A stretch of DNA of 41,275 nt from a virus. Of the stretch, positions 11,615 to 17,660 are shown one piece after another. A program made the translations under genes and the position numbers. The notes under the pieces were generated by a model. That model worked only from the letters and a program-made list of their open reading frames with translations. It had not been told where the DNA came from and searched no databases. Position 1 is the first letter of the stretch. Each line of letters starts with the position of its first letter. The stretch is from the IMG/VR virus record IMGVR_UViG_3300042924_005417, positions 1 to 41,275 of that record; one strand, written 5' to 3'.

Positions 11615-11818
11615 TTAATTCAGTATTGATTGGTAAGGGATTGGAAATTCCAAGAAAGGTGCGGACAACCATTTGTCAATTTTGATTGTCTTGTCGGTAA
11701 TCTTTTCCTTTCGGTAAACCTTTACGCAAGTTTCCAAGTTTTCATCAGCGAATATGGTTTCGGTGCTTTCATCATCATTTGTGCGAAATACCTCGTACCA
11801 AGTTTTTGTGTTTTCCAT
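11615..11818 (-). CDS. Small array protein, unknown
   Basis: 67 aa. TWYEVFRTNDDESTETIFAD then LETCVKVYRKEKITDKTIKI and DKWLSAPFLE. The opening Y-E-V-F-x-T-N strand, acidic turn and DKW resemble small host-nuclease-inhibitor-sized phage proteins, but no specific family is claimed. First gene of a two-gene unit. Confidence 0.7.
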   Translation of the reverse strand: MENTKTWYEVFRTNDDESTETIFADENLETCVKVYRKEKITDKTIKIDKWLSAPFLEFPIPYQSILN

Positions 11819-11845
11819 TTTTTCTTTTTCCTAATTTTGTGAGTG

Positions 11846-11877
11846 CAAAGGTATATATAATAAATTTAACTCACAAG
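11846..11877 (-). promoter_or_regulatory. Array promoter, variant -33
   Basis: -33 CTTGTGAG, -7 TACCTTTG; 27 nt to the ATG at 11818. Confidence 0.75.
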
Positions 11878-11891
11878 TTTTCAACACATTT

Positions 11892-12212
11892 TTACCAAGT
11901 TTTTGGATATTTGTCCAATGTTTCTTGCGGATATAAAACTTCGTTTCCGTTGTTCAAAACATCTTCCCACCAACGAATACCAATCTGCAATCGTGGTACT
12001 GCGAACTTCATAACATCTTCATCGTGGACACGAAAGAACAAATCGTTTCTTCCACCTGTTCCCTCTTCGCCAGGTGTTGGCAAAGTTAAAACTTCTTCGC
12101 AATAAACTCCGCGAACATTAAACTCTTCTTTGAGCCAATTTTCAAAATCTTTGGCACAACTCTTTCCAACAATTGTTCCGTGCCAAACACATACTTGATT
12201 AAAATTTTCCAT
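11892..12212 (-). CDS. Array protein, unknown
   Basis: 106 aa. NQVCVWHGTIVGKSCAKDFE, then WLKEEFNVRGVYCEEVLTLP, TPGEEGTGGRNDLFFRVHDE and DVMKFAVPRLQIGIRWWEDV. The sequence fits a small alpha/beta fold of strand, helix, Gly-rich loop, strand, helix. The two N-terminal Cys are not in a metal motif. No family recognised. Confidence 0.75.
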   Translation of the reverse strand: MENFNQVCVWHGTIVGKSCAKDFENWLKEEFNVRGVYCEEVLTLPTPGEEGTGGRNDLFFRVHDEDVMKFAVPRLQIGIRWWEDVLNNGNEVLYPQETLDKYPKTW

Positions 12213-12232
12213 TTGTTTTGTTTTTGATATAA

Positions 12233-12264
12233 CAAAAATAAATGAAATAAATTTAATGTGCAAA
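12233..12264 (-). promoter_or_regulatory. Array promoter
   Basis: -33 TTTGCACA, -7 TATTTTTG; 20 nt to the ATG at 12212. Confidence 0.85.
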
Positions 12265-12291
12265 TAAAAAGGGGAATTTCTTCCCCTTTCT
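12264..12291 (-). terminator. GAAA-loop terminator next to a DnaA-box-like 9-mer
   Basis: GGGGAA-GAAA-UUCCCC (12271-12286). TTATCCACA follows at 12291-12299 on the + strand. Confidence 0.85.
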
Positions 12292-12300
12292 TATCCACAA

Positions 12301-12705
12301 TTAGCGGTCAAAATATGTTTCTTTGATACCTTGTTTCTTTTCCATTGACTGCGACATAAGGTACATTGTTTCCCCCATTGGTTTATCGTGGTGAGAAATA
12401 ACAACTTCAATGATACCCTTGTTGTCGGTCGGGTGAAACAACATTGTAAACTCCCCAGTGTTCGGTGCAAGTTTACGGATTAAAGTTTCTGCACTATCCG
12501 TTTCAAATTCGGTGTACCCTGCAACATTTCTCCAAGTCAAAGAAAGTCCGTAACAAAAGAATTTCTTTGTACGCATTTTCTTCATCATTGTTTTTACTTC
12601 GTACACAAAATCTTCCCAATAGATTTGTGCTTCCATTTCATCTTCAACTTCGGGCATATCCCAACCCGCTAAAATTCTTTTTGTTTCTTTGATTAAAGTT
12701 TCCAT
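12301..12705 (-). CDS. Array protein, unknown
   Basis: 134 aa, helical first half (ETLIKETKRILAGWDMPEVE, YWEDFVYEVKTMMKKMRTKK) and a strand-rich second half (FTMLFHPTDNKGIIEVVISH). The basic patch KKMRTKK might contact nucleic acid. No domain recognised. It is monocistronic. Confidence 0.75.
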   Translation of the reverse strand: METLIKETKRILAGWDMPEVEDEMEAQIYWEDFVYEVKTMMKKMRTKKFFCYGLSLTWRNVAGYTEFETDSAETLIRKLAPNTGEFTMLFHPTDNKGIIEVVISHHDKPMGETMYLMSQSMEKKQGIKETYFDR

Positions 12706-12728
12706 TTGCTTGTTTGTTTTTGTTGATA

Positions 12729-12760
12729 CAAATATAAATGAAATAAATTTAACTTGCAAA
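12729..12760 (-). promoter_or_regulatory. Array promoter
   Basis: -33 TTTGCAAG, -7 TATATTTG; 23 nt to the ATG at 12705. Confidence 0.9.
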
Positions 12761-12769
12761 TTTTAACAC

Positions 12770-12803
12770 AAAAAAAAAGGGCGGATTTCTCCACCCCTTT
12801 TTT
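12770..12803 (-). terminator. Terminator, imperfect stem
   Basis: AAAGGG-GGA paired with TCC-CCCTTT around a GAAA loop, one internal mismatch; U8 follows leftward. Confidence 0.7.
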
Positions 12804-12816
12804 CAATCGGAAAGAA

Positions 12817-13173
12817 TTAAAGTTTATAGAATGTTATGACACACTTATTTTTTTTGTTGTCAATATCGGGTGCTGAACTATTATATTTACTACCCTTTGG
12901 TTGCCACCTTTCATAATAATAGTTTATGTAGTTTTTAACCAACTCAATATCACTTTCTGCCAAATGCTTTGTGAATGTAGCAACTAATGTTCCGTTACTT
13001 GCGTTCCTTGAAATTGTCATTTCTTCGGAAATGTTTGTTGGCAAAGTAAGTTTGTTTTGTGCTAACTTTGAGCAAGTTTCAAGGGTGTCAACAACATCAA
13101 CCTTGTTGGTTGTTTGTGCTTTTGCGGTTGTTACTCCGAACAACACAACTGCGATAAAGAATACTTTTTTCAT
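12817..13173 (-). CDS. Secreted protein, unknown
   Basis: 118 aa. Signal peptide MKKVFFIAVVLFGVTTAKAQ, then a small alpha/beta mature domain (DTLETCSKLAQNKLTLPTNI, MTISRNASNGTLVATFTKHL, NYINYYYERWQPKGSKY, CVITFYKL) with two Cys far apart that could form one disulfide. Probably periplasmic. One of five array proteins with a signal peptide. Confidence 0.75.
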   Translation of the reverse strand: MKKVFFIAVVLFGVTTAKAQTTNKVDVVDTLETCSKLAQNKLTLPTNISEEMTISRNASNGTLVATFTKHLAESDIELVKNYINYYYERWQPKGSKYNSSAPDIDNKKNKCVITFYKL

Positions 13174-13196
13174 CTTGTTTATTTTTGATTATGATA

Positions 13197-13228
13197 CAAA
13201 GATAAATGAAATAAATTTAACTTGCAAA
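13197..13228 (-). promoter_or_regulatory. Array promoter
   Basis: -33 TTTGCAAG, -7 TATCTTTG; 23 nt to the ATG at 13173. Confidence 0.9.
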
Positions 13229-13235
13229 TTTTACC

Positions 13236-13511
13236 TCAAAAATCTTCGGTTGAAAAATCAATGTTAAGTTCGCTAACCATTTGTATTGTTTCAAACTCCG
13301 TTTTAAGTTCATTAACTTCTTCGTTGATAAGACACATCTCAAAGTCCAGTGCGTGTACTTTCATAAGACAAAGAATAGGGTGTATGTGCCCGTTCTCCAA
13401 CTTAAACATCAATGTTGTTTTCTCACCCAAAATTTCTGTTGCTCGGTCATTAAACTTAACCAACTTACTCTTTAGCTCCATTAAACGAATGTCCGTTTGC
13501 TTGATTGCCAT
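13236..13511 (-). CDS. Helical array protein
   Basis: 91 aa: MAIKQTDIRLMELKSKLVKF, NDRATEILGEKTTLMFKLEN, a short loop GHIHPILCLMK, then MCLINEEVNELKTEFETIQM. Two long charged helices joined by a turn suggest a coiled-coil dimer. No family recognised. It has its own promoter but no clear terminator before the next one. Confidence 0.75.
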   Translation of the reverse strand: MAIKQTDIRLMELKSKLVKFNDRATEILGEKTTLMFKLENGHIHPILCLMKVHALDFEMCLINEEVNELKTEFETIQMVSELNIDFSTEDF

Positions 13512-13531
13512 TTTGTTTGTTTTTGTTGATA

Positions 13532-13563
13532 CAAAGATAAATGAAATAAATTTAACTTGCAAA
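13532..13563 (-). promoter_or_regulatory. Array promoter
   Basis: -33 TTTGCAAG, -7 TATCTTTG; 20 nt to the ATG at 13511. A DnaA-box-like TTATCCACA is at 13579-13587. Confidence 0.9.
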
Positions 13564-13597
13564 TTTCAGGGATCTAAGTTATCCACATTGTTATAAA

Positions 13598-13628
13598 CAA
13601 AAAAGGGTGGGGATTTCCCCCACCCAAT
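13598..13628 (-). terminator. Strong terminator
   Basis: GGGTGGGG/CCCCACCC 8-bp stem (13605-13625), U6 leftward. Confidence 0.85.
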
Positions 13629-13651
13629 CATCAAATAAACAAACAAGCAAT

Positions 13652-13891
13652 TTAACAAATCAATGATACTTCCATACTTTGAAGTTTTTTGATAAACTTC
13701 TCTTCATCGGTATCAACCATAAGTTTAATTGTTGGATTGATACTTTGGGCATAACCCCATTTTTGTTTTACCGCCTCAAAGTAATTTCTTGCGGTTTTCA
13801 GTTGCAAAAAGTTGTTACAACTGCTCAACACTTTGAATGCCCTTTCTCGGTCATCGTGGTAATCTTTTGCGAAGTCGGTTACTTTTAACAT
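13652..13891 (-). CDS. Small array protein, unknown
   Basis: 79 aa. MLKVTDFAKDYHDDRERAFK, then VLSSCNNFLQLKTARNYFEA, VKQKWGYAQSINPTIKLMVD and a helical end. Mostly helical and soluble. The middle CNNFLQLKTARNYFEAVKQKW looks like a compact helical hairpin. No family recognised. Confidence 0.75.
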   Translation of the reverse strand: MLKVTDFAKDYHDDRERAFKVLSSCNNFLQLKTARNYFEAVKQKWGYAQSINPTIKLMVDTDEEKFIKKLQSMEVSLIC

Positions 13892-13912
13892 ATTTGTTTG
13901 TTTTTGTTGATA

Positions 13913-13944
13913 CAAAGATATGTGTAATAAATTTAACTCGCAAG
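13913..13944 (-). promoter_or_regulatory. Array promoter
   Basis: -33 CTTGCGAG, -7 TATCTTTG; 21 nt to the ATG at 13891. Confidence 0.9.
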
Positions 13945-13948
13945 TTTT

Positions 13949-14299
13949 TTAGTTAAATTGTGCAGCCCATCGGTCGCAAGTGGCTTTGTCCACCCAAATA
14001 ACCATTGCTTCCAATTCTTCTTTTGTTGTGATTGGCTCGGTGCTTTCGCCATCATCATCAGTACCTTGTAAGATAGCGTTTCCTACAATAGGGTATTGCC
14101 AGTCCGCCATCATAAACCCACCATCAAACGGATGATACAACCCCTCATCATCGGTGTAGATTGTGTCGTTGTTCTCGAATGTTACAGGACAAGCGAAGGT
14201 TTCGCAACCATTACCAATAGCAGGTGCAATGTCTTTCCAATCGTTGATTTCAATTTCTTCGATTTTGCGGTCAGCGGTGTTAATCTTAAATGCTTTCAT
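13949..14299 (-). CDS. DUF3846-like protein (tentative)
   Basis: 116 aa. The opening KAFKINTADRKIEEIEINDW, a central TIYTDDEGLYHPF and later PIVGNAILQGTDDDG follow the order seen in DUF3846-type proteins of plasmids and phages (strand, index segment, D-E-E/G-L turn, then GNA/ I(I/L)xG). The match is by pattern only. Acidic, soluble, monocistronic. Confidence 0.6.
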   Translation of the reverse strand: MKAFKINTADRKIEEIEINDWKDIAPAIGNGCETFACPVTFENNDTIYTDDEGLYHPFDGGFMMADWQYPIVGNAILQGTDDDGESTEPITTKEELEAMVIWVDKATCDRWAAQFN

Positions 14300-14319
14300 A
14301 TCGTTTCGTTTTGTTGATA

Positions 14320-14351
14320 CAAAGATAAATGTAATTTATTTAACCTGCAAA
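14320..14351 (-). promoter_or_regulatory. Array promoter
   Basis: -33 TTTGCAGG, -7 TATCTTTG; 20 nt to the ATG at 14299. It encodes the end of the gene at 14336-14566. Confidence 0.85.
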
Positions 14352-14566
14352 TTTTCATTCAATTTATTTGCAAAGTTTTCAGCACTTTGTTTATCGTGAA
14401 ACCAATAGTTAGCCAAGTCCTTACCTCTATAAGGTTTTAAGGTTTTGTGGCTTACCACTTGCCCTCGTTCGTTGGTAACATAATAGTATGTCGCACACAT
14501 AGGCATACCACTCGGTGTGCTTTTACCCTTACGGGGTATGTATTGATTTGATTGTACTTGAAACAT
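14336..14566 (-). CDS. Small array protein, unknown
   Basis: 76 aa. MFQVQSNQYIPRKGKSTPSG, then MCATYYYVTNERGQVVSHKT, YRGKDLANYWFHDKQSAENF and ANKLNENLQVK. A basic sheet-like N-terminus and a C-terminal helix (DKQSAENFANKLNE) resemble the ubiquitous small phage 'strand-strand-helix' proteins. The last three residues come from the next promoter. ATG 4 nt after the -7 box. Confidence 0.7.
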   Translation of the reverse strand: MFQVQSNQYIPRKGKSTPSGMPMCATYYYVTNERGQVVSHKTLKPYRGKDLANYWFHDKQSAENFANKLNENLQVK

Positions 14567-14570
14567 AATG

Positions 14571-14602
14571 CAAATATAAGTATAATAAATTTAACTCGCA
14601 AA
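14571..14602 (-). promoter_or_regulatory. Array promoter, 4-nt class
   Basis: -33 TTTGCGAG, -7 TATATTTG; 4 nt to the ATG at 14566. It encodes the end of 14591-14806. Confidence 0.9.
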
Positions 14603-14806
14603 TGGTTTCCAACTTAATGGTTCATCGGTTGAAAGGTCGCAAGCAATTTCAATGTTGTTTAAGTGTGTCCAACACTCGTCAGCCATTCCCGTTGGTTGCT
14701 CAAATTGTTTTGCCAACCCGTTCTCATAGATAAACTTTCGGATAACATCCAAGTCATCTTTAACCATTGCAAGGCGGTGCTTTAATTGATCGATTTCGTT
14801 TTCCAT
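14591..14806 (-). CDS. Small helical array protein
   Basis: 71 aa. A long charged helix at the start (ENEIDQLKHRLAMVKDDLDV, IRKFIYENGLAKQ), then a Trp-containing end (DECWTHLNNIEIACD, LSWKPFAS). A short coiled coil is likely. The C-terminal F-A-S-stop lies in the next promoter. ATG 4 nt after the -7 box. Confidence 0.7.
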   Translation of the reverse strand: MENEIDQLKHRLAMVKDDLDVIRKFIYENGLAKQFEQPTGMADECWTHLNNIEIACDLSTDEPLSWKPFAS

Positions 14807-14810
14807 ATCA

Positions 14811-14842
14811 CAAAGATAAACGAAATAAATTTAATGTGCAAA
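14811..14842 (-). promoter_or_regulatory. Array promoter, 4-nt class
   Basis: -33 TTTGCACA, -7 TATCTTTG; 4 nt to the ATG at 14806. Confidence 0.9.
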
Positions 14843-15142
14843 TTAATCAACAACTCCGTTCCCGTAGTAAAGGTCAAACGATTTCTTTTTATAGTCATCG
14901 GACTTTAACCACGCTTGGTACTTTTGTTCCCACTCGTTGTCTTGAAACTTGTAATAACTCCCGTTGCAATATCTTAAACGATTATTCAGTTTATAGAATT
15001 GTTCAAACAAACCTATCTCGGTTATGTCCGCAATTTCCTTTGTACTGGTGATAACCGATGTCTTATCAAGGTAACAAAAACCCGTTTCGGTTACAACCGT
15101 TTCGTTTCTTGGGTTCCAATAGTTCAATGTCGCTTTGTGCAT
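14843..15142 (-). CDS. Array protein, unknown
   Basis: 99 aa. Strand-rich start (ATLNYWNPRNETVVTETGFC), a helix (IADITEIGLFEQFYKLNNRL) and a Tyr/Trp/Lys-rich end (NEWEQKYQAWLKSDDYKKKS). No recognised family. The stop lies one base from the next promoter, with no terminator, so some readthrough into that cassette is possible. Confidence 0.75.
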   Translation of the reverse strand: MHKATLNYWNPRNETVVTETGFCYLDKTSVITSTKEIADITEIGLFEQFYKLNNRLRYCNGSYYKFQDNEWEQKYQAWLKSDDYKKKSFDLYYGNGVVD

Positions 15143-15161
15143 ATCGTTTGATTTCTTGATA

Positions 15162-15193
15162 CAAAGATAAGTGTAGTTTTTTTAACTTGCAAA
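15162..15193 (-). promoter_or_regulatory. Array promoter
   Basis: -33 TTTGCAAG, -7 TATCTTTG; 19 nt to the ATG at 15142. Confidence 0.9.
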
Positions 15194-15195
15194 TT

Positions 15196-15513
15196 TTATT
15201 TCAAAATAATACCATCAACAATCAACACTCGGTCATACTTTAAAATCTTAATATCAGCCAATAGTTTAGTTGTTTTACGAAGATACTCCGCTTCAGTCAT
15301 ATTAGAATACTCCAATTCATTTTCAATCTTACTTAACTTATTTTGACTTCTTTCGGCTTTTTTAACCATTTCGTGGTAAAGTTCGGAAAGGGTTTCCTTT
15401 GTGTCGCTTGGACTACCTGCGATAATATCTGTTTGTTGGTGGCGAACGCTTGAATAGTCGGTGTCATAAACTCCAACGCAGGTGTAGTCTGTTTTTAATC
15501 CGATTAATAACAT
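15196..15513 (-). CDS. Array protein, unknown
   Basis: 105 aa. LLIGLKTDYTCVGVYDTDYS at the start could be a strand-turn-strand; a long charged coiled-coil-like helix follows (ETLSELYHEMVKKAERSQNK, LSKIENELEYSNMTEAEYLR), ending in a hydrophobic strand (KYDRVLIVDGIILK). No family recognised. It starts at the ATG after a 23-nt leader. Confidence 0.75.
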   Translation of the reverse strand: MLLIGLKTDYTCVGVYDTDYSSVRHQQTDIIAGSPSDTKETLSELYHEMVKKAERSQNKLSKIENELEYSNMTEAEYLRKTTKLLADIKILKYDRVLIVDGIILK

Positions 15514-15536
15514 ATTGTTTGTTTGTTTTGTTGATA

Positions 15537-15568
15537 CAAAGATAAACAAAATAAATTTAACTTGCAAA
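15537..15568 (-). promoter_or_regulatory. Array promoter
   Basis: -33 TTTGCAAG, -7 TATCTTTG; 23 nt to the ATG at 15513. Confidence 0.9.
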
Positions 15569-15608
15569 CTTTATCACAAAAAAAAGATAAAAAAAACTTA
15601 CATTAAAG

Positions 15609-15640
15609 TTTGCACATTAAAAAAAATACATTTACCTTTG
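15609..15640 (+). promoter_or_regulatory. Rightward array promoter inside the leftward block, no ORF
   Basis: -33 TTTGCACA, -7 TACCTTTG, back to back with the leftward promoter at 15537-15568. It drives candidate RNA B. Confidence 0.85.
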
Positions 15641-15644
15641 TATT

Positions 15645-15757
15645 GTCCAATTAAGGAAGGGCGGGCACTCAAAAGGTGGCTGGGGTGTTCTAAGGGAACC
15701 TGCCCTTTACTCTCGTATTATGTTAAATAAAAAAAAAGGGGATTGCTCCCCTTTTCT
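15645..15757 (+). ncRNA. Candidate structured small RNA B
   Basis: About 110 nt from a full promoter to a terminator, with no ORF. AAGGGCGGG (15657-15665) pairs with CCTGCCCTT (15699-15707) with one mismatch, closing a loop that contains AAAAGGTGGCTGGGGTG. It is the only rightward transcript inside the leftward array and converges on the gene at 15775-16290, a paralogue of the gene beside candidate RNA A, with which it shares GGGCGGGC. It does not fold as a tRNA. Confidence 0.55.
15729..15757. terminator. Bidirectional terminator
   Basis: GGGGA-TTGC-TCCCC (15738-15751) with A9 on the left and T4 on the right. It serves RNA B and the leftward gene at 15775. Confidence 0.85.
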
Positions 15758-15774
15758 TGTTTCGGCTTTCTCGC

Positions 15775-16290
15775 TTACTTGAAAGCGATTACATTCTTGT
15801 TGGCTCTCACTTCCTTAATGCCCTCAATCTTGATTGTGCGGAAGATTACTTCATCTGCAACACCTTGATTTGCGGCACTTGAAACTCGCTTAAAGTTCTT
15901 GATGATTTCCACTTCTTCTGCGGTGGCTTCTTTGCCATCAACAAAGTATTGCAACACTTCTGCACTTTCAACAATGCCCGACAAATACATTTTGTCTTGT
16001 GCTTTCTTGCTTCTTACGATTGCACCATTCTTGCTATCGTAAACTTTCTCGTGCCAATTACTTTTGGCTTGAAAATCGGCTTCTTTGCCCTCACGAACAC
16101 GCTGATTGTTTACTGCATTTTGGTACACAGCATTAAGCAAAAACTTGTAGTTTACAAGTTTGGTAACATTCGCCTTACGCAAAGGATTACCTGTTTTTAC
16201 CATGTCTTGTTCAACATTGGCAATGATTGTTGCGAAGGTGGCACTTCCGCCATCGTTAATCGCATTGAAGATGATTTGTTCTTTGTTCAT
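15775..16290 (-). CDS. Array protein, paralogue of the gene at 5398-5919
   Basis: 171 aa. It aligns over its whole length with the 173-aa product at 5398-5919: AINDGGSATFATIIANVEQD, KTGNPLRKANVTKLVNYKFL, VREGKEADF, YFVDGKEATAEEVEIIKNFK, FRTIKIEGIKEV. Soluble, mixed alpha/beta. Both copies sit next to a candidate structured RNA, which may point to an RNA-related role, but no domain supports that. Function unknown. Confidence 0.85.
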   Translation of the reverse strand: MNKEQIIFNAINDGGSATFATIIANVEQDMVKTGNPLRKANVTKLVNYKFLLNAVYQNAVNNQRVREGKEADFQAKSNWHEKVYDSKNGAIVRSKKAQDKMYLSGIVESAEVLQYFVDGKEATAEEVEIIKNFKRVSSAANQGVADEVIFRTIKIEGIKEVRANKNVIAFK

Positions 16291-16312
16291 ATTGTATCGT
16301 TTTTTGATGATG

Positions 16313-16344
16313 CAAATATAAGTGCAATAAATTTAACTTGCAAA
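16313..16344 (-). promoter_or_regulatory. Array promoter
   Basis: -33 TTTGCAAG, -7 TATATTTG; 22 nt to the ATG at 16290. Confidence 0.9.
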
Positions 16345-16366
16345 TTTTACTGCAAAAAAATTAAAA

Positions 16367-16684
16367 TTATTCTTCAAGCAATTCCGTAACCTCAAATTCC
16401 TTTTCCTCAATCATCTTCAACAAACAAATAAGTTGGTCGGTTGAAAGGTCTTGCAAAGAAATGGTGTCCATATCGTGTCCACTATCAATAAACACTCGTT
16501 CATCAAGTGTAACCCCACCAATAACCTCGTTCATTTGGTCATCAATGTAGTTAAAGATAATACCACCATGCAGGTTTATCTCTTGTGCGTTGTTGCATAT
16601 CATTTCGGTCTTAATATCCTCAATGATTTCCTTTCGTTGCAATTCAATGCGAAGATTGTGTCGGTATGATTTATCTTTGTTCAT
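16367..16684 (-). CDS. Array protein, distantly like the gene at 24182-24373
   Basis: 105 aa. A basic helix (SYRHNLRIELQRKEIIEDIK) is followed by EINLHGGIIFNYI, EVIGGVTLDERVF and a C-terminal LSTDQLICLLKMIEEKEF. The G-V-x-(L/M)-D-E-x-V-F...LSxxQ(I/L)xxL(L/M) order also appears in the small rightward protein at 24182-24373, suggesting a common small domain on both sides of the divergence point. Function unknown. Confidence 0.75.
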   Translation of the reverse strand: MNKDKSYRHNLRIELQRKEIIEDIKTEMICNNAQEINLHGGIIFNYIDDQMNEVIGGVTLDERVFIDSGHDMDTISLQDLSTDQLICLLKMIEEKEFEVTELLEE

Positions 16685-16703
16685 AGGTTTGTTTTTGATG
16701 ATG

Positions 16704-16735
16704 CAAATATAAGTGCAATAAATTTAACTCGCAAG
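16704..16735 (-). promoter_or_regulatory. Array promoter
   Basis: -33 CTTGCGAG, -7 TATATTTG; 19 nt to the ATG at 16684. Confidence 0.9.
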
Positions 16736-16975
16736 TTAAACTTCGATTTCACCACTTTTTATTTTCTCGTCAATCAGTTGTTCATACTCGGTTTGTATTT
16801 CCTTTGAACACTGGCTAACTTGGATCGCGACAAACTCACCATGAGGTAAACCCTCAAGTGCGTCATCAACGCTTCCCGCAAAAAACAATTTGTTATCGGA
16901 CTTCCAACGCAAGGGTTGGTCTGTTCCTCTTTCAAACACCAAATAGGTGTTTTCCTTTTTGTATATGTTGTTCAT
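16736..16975 (-). CDS. Small array protein, third gene of an operon
   Basis: 79 aa. YKKENTYLVFERGTDQPLRW, then KSDNKLFFAGSVDDALEGLP, HGEFVAIQVSQCSKEIQTEY and a charged helix. Mixed alpha/beta, soluble. Its first 44 nt overlap the end of the gene at 16932-17153; no internal Met offers a shorter start. No family recognised. Confidence 0.7.
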   Translation of the reverse strand: MNNIYKKENTYLVFERGTDQPLRWKSDNKLFFAGSVDDALEGLPHGEFVAIQVSQCSKEIQTEYEQLIDEKIKSGEIEV

Positions 16976-17153
16976 ACGCTTGGCGTTCTTCTTTGATTTT
17001 TATGAGAGTATTCAACTTGTTCTTTGCACATTCAATCGCTTCTTTCTTCGCACCCTTGTATTCAATAACCCACATTAAGTTTGCTTCTTCTTGGTGAAAG
17101 TTATTTGAACTCAAATTTCGCAACCAATAGTCATAGTTTGAATACATACTCAT
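16932..17153 (-). CDS. Small array protein, second gene of an operon
   Basis: 73 aa. MSMYSNYDYWLRNLSSNNFH, then QEEANLMWVIEYKGAKKEAI and a Lys-rich helix (CAKNKLNTLIKIKEERQAYE). It begins 4 nt after the stop of the 38-aa membrane peptide and overlaps the next gene by 44 nt. The in-frame ATG two codons in is an alternative start. Confidence 0.7.
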   Translation of the reverse strand: MSMYSNYDYWLRNLSSNNFHQEEANLMWVIEYKGAKKEAIECAKNKLNTLIKIKEERQAYEQHIQKGKHLFGV

Positions 17154-17157
17154 AGCG

Positions 17158-17274
17158 TTATAGTTTAGTTAATATACGAAAGATAAGGGCAATAAAATGT
17201 AGTGTTATTACCAACACTCCAAATATCACAACAAAGTAATAAAAGTAATCGTGTGCTGTCCTTTTCAATTTCAT
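17158..17274 (-). CDS. 38-aa membrane peptide, first gene of an operon
   Basis: MKLKRTAHDYFYYFVVIFGV then LVITLHFIALIFRILTKL. A basic N-terminus precedes one long membrane helix. ATG exactly 4 nt after the -7 box. It leads a three-gene unit (38, 73 and 79 aa). Confidence 0.65.
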   Translation of the reverse strand: MKLKRTAHDYFYYFVVIFGVLVITLHFIALIFRILTKL

Positions 17275-17278
17275 AATA

Positions 17279-17310
17279 CAAAGATAAGTGAATTAAATTT
17301 AATGTGCAAA
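17279..17310 (-). promoter_or_regulatory. Array promoter, 4-nt class
   Basis: -33 TTTGCACA, -7 TATCTTTG; 4 nt to the ATG at 17274. Confidence 0.9.
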
Positions 17311-17311
17311 T

Positions 17312-17560
17312 TTACAAGTGAGTAACATGCCCACAATTTAAGCATTCAATATAAGGTTTTCCACCTTGTGCAACAATAACACTTTCTTTGGGAAACAACC
17401 ACCATTCATTCTCGCCACATTGTTCACATTCTGCATTCTCACTCCCCATTCTCTCGGTCATTGTCATTTGTCCCTTTCCTTTCAAATGTGGGTACACCAG
17501 GTCAAGTACATTTCCATTCACTTCTTGAAGGACTGCTTGATAAAATTTCGGTTTGCTCAT
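17312..17560 (-). CDS. Small zinc-ribbon protein
   Basis: 82 aa. After MSKPKFYQAVLQEVNGNVLD comes a ribbon of CEQCGENEWWLFPKE and, 24 residues later, ECLNCGHVTHL, a CxxC...CxxC pair likely to bind one Zn. The MSKPKFY opening is shared with the unrelated rightward protein at 26012-26227. Probably a nucleic-acid- or protein-binding accessory. Confidence 0.8.
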   Translation of the reverse strand: MSKPKFYQAVLQEVNGNVLDLVYPHLKGKGQMTMTERMGSENAECEQCGENEWWLFPKESVIVAQGGKPYIECLNCGHVTHL

Positions 17561-17582
17561 ACTCGTTTTGTTTTTGATAGTT

Positions 17583-17614
17583 CAAAGATAAGTGAATTAA
17601 ATTTAATATGCAAA
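17583..17614 (-). promoter_or_regulatory. Array promoter
   Basis: -33 TTTGCATA, -7 TATCTTTG; 22 nt to the ATG at 17560. Confidence 0.9.
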
Positions 17615-17645
17615 TAAAAAGGGGACTTTCGCCCCCTTTTTTTAC
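17614..17645 (-). terminator. Terminator
   Basis: GGGG/CCCC stem (17621-17635) with GAAA in the loop of leftward RNA; U5 follows. Confidence 0.7.
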
Positions 17646-17660
17646 CCACAGTTTTATGGT

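Noticed and set aside
12301-12759. N-terminal extensions of the form MQVKFISFIFV or MHIKFI... on many array ORFs
   Set aside because: They are the -33 box and spacer (TTG CAA GTT AAA TTT ATT ...) translated from a TTG start. The real ATG lies 16-29 nt downstream of the -7 box.
15645-15757. tRNA or tRNA-like reading of candidate RNA B
   Set aside because: The closing stem is about right, but no T-loop, anticodon arm or D-arm can be placed at standard distances.
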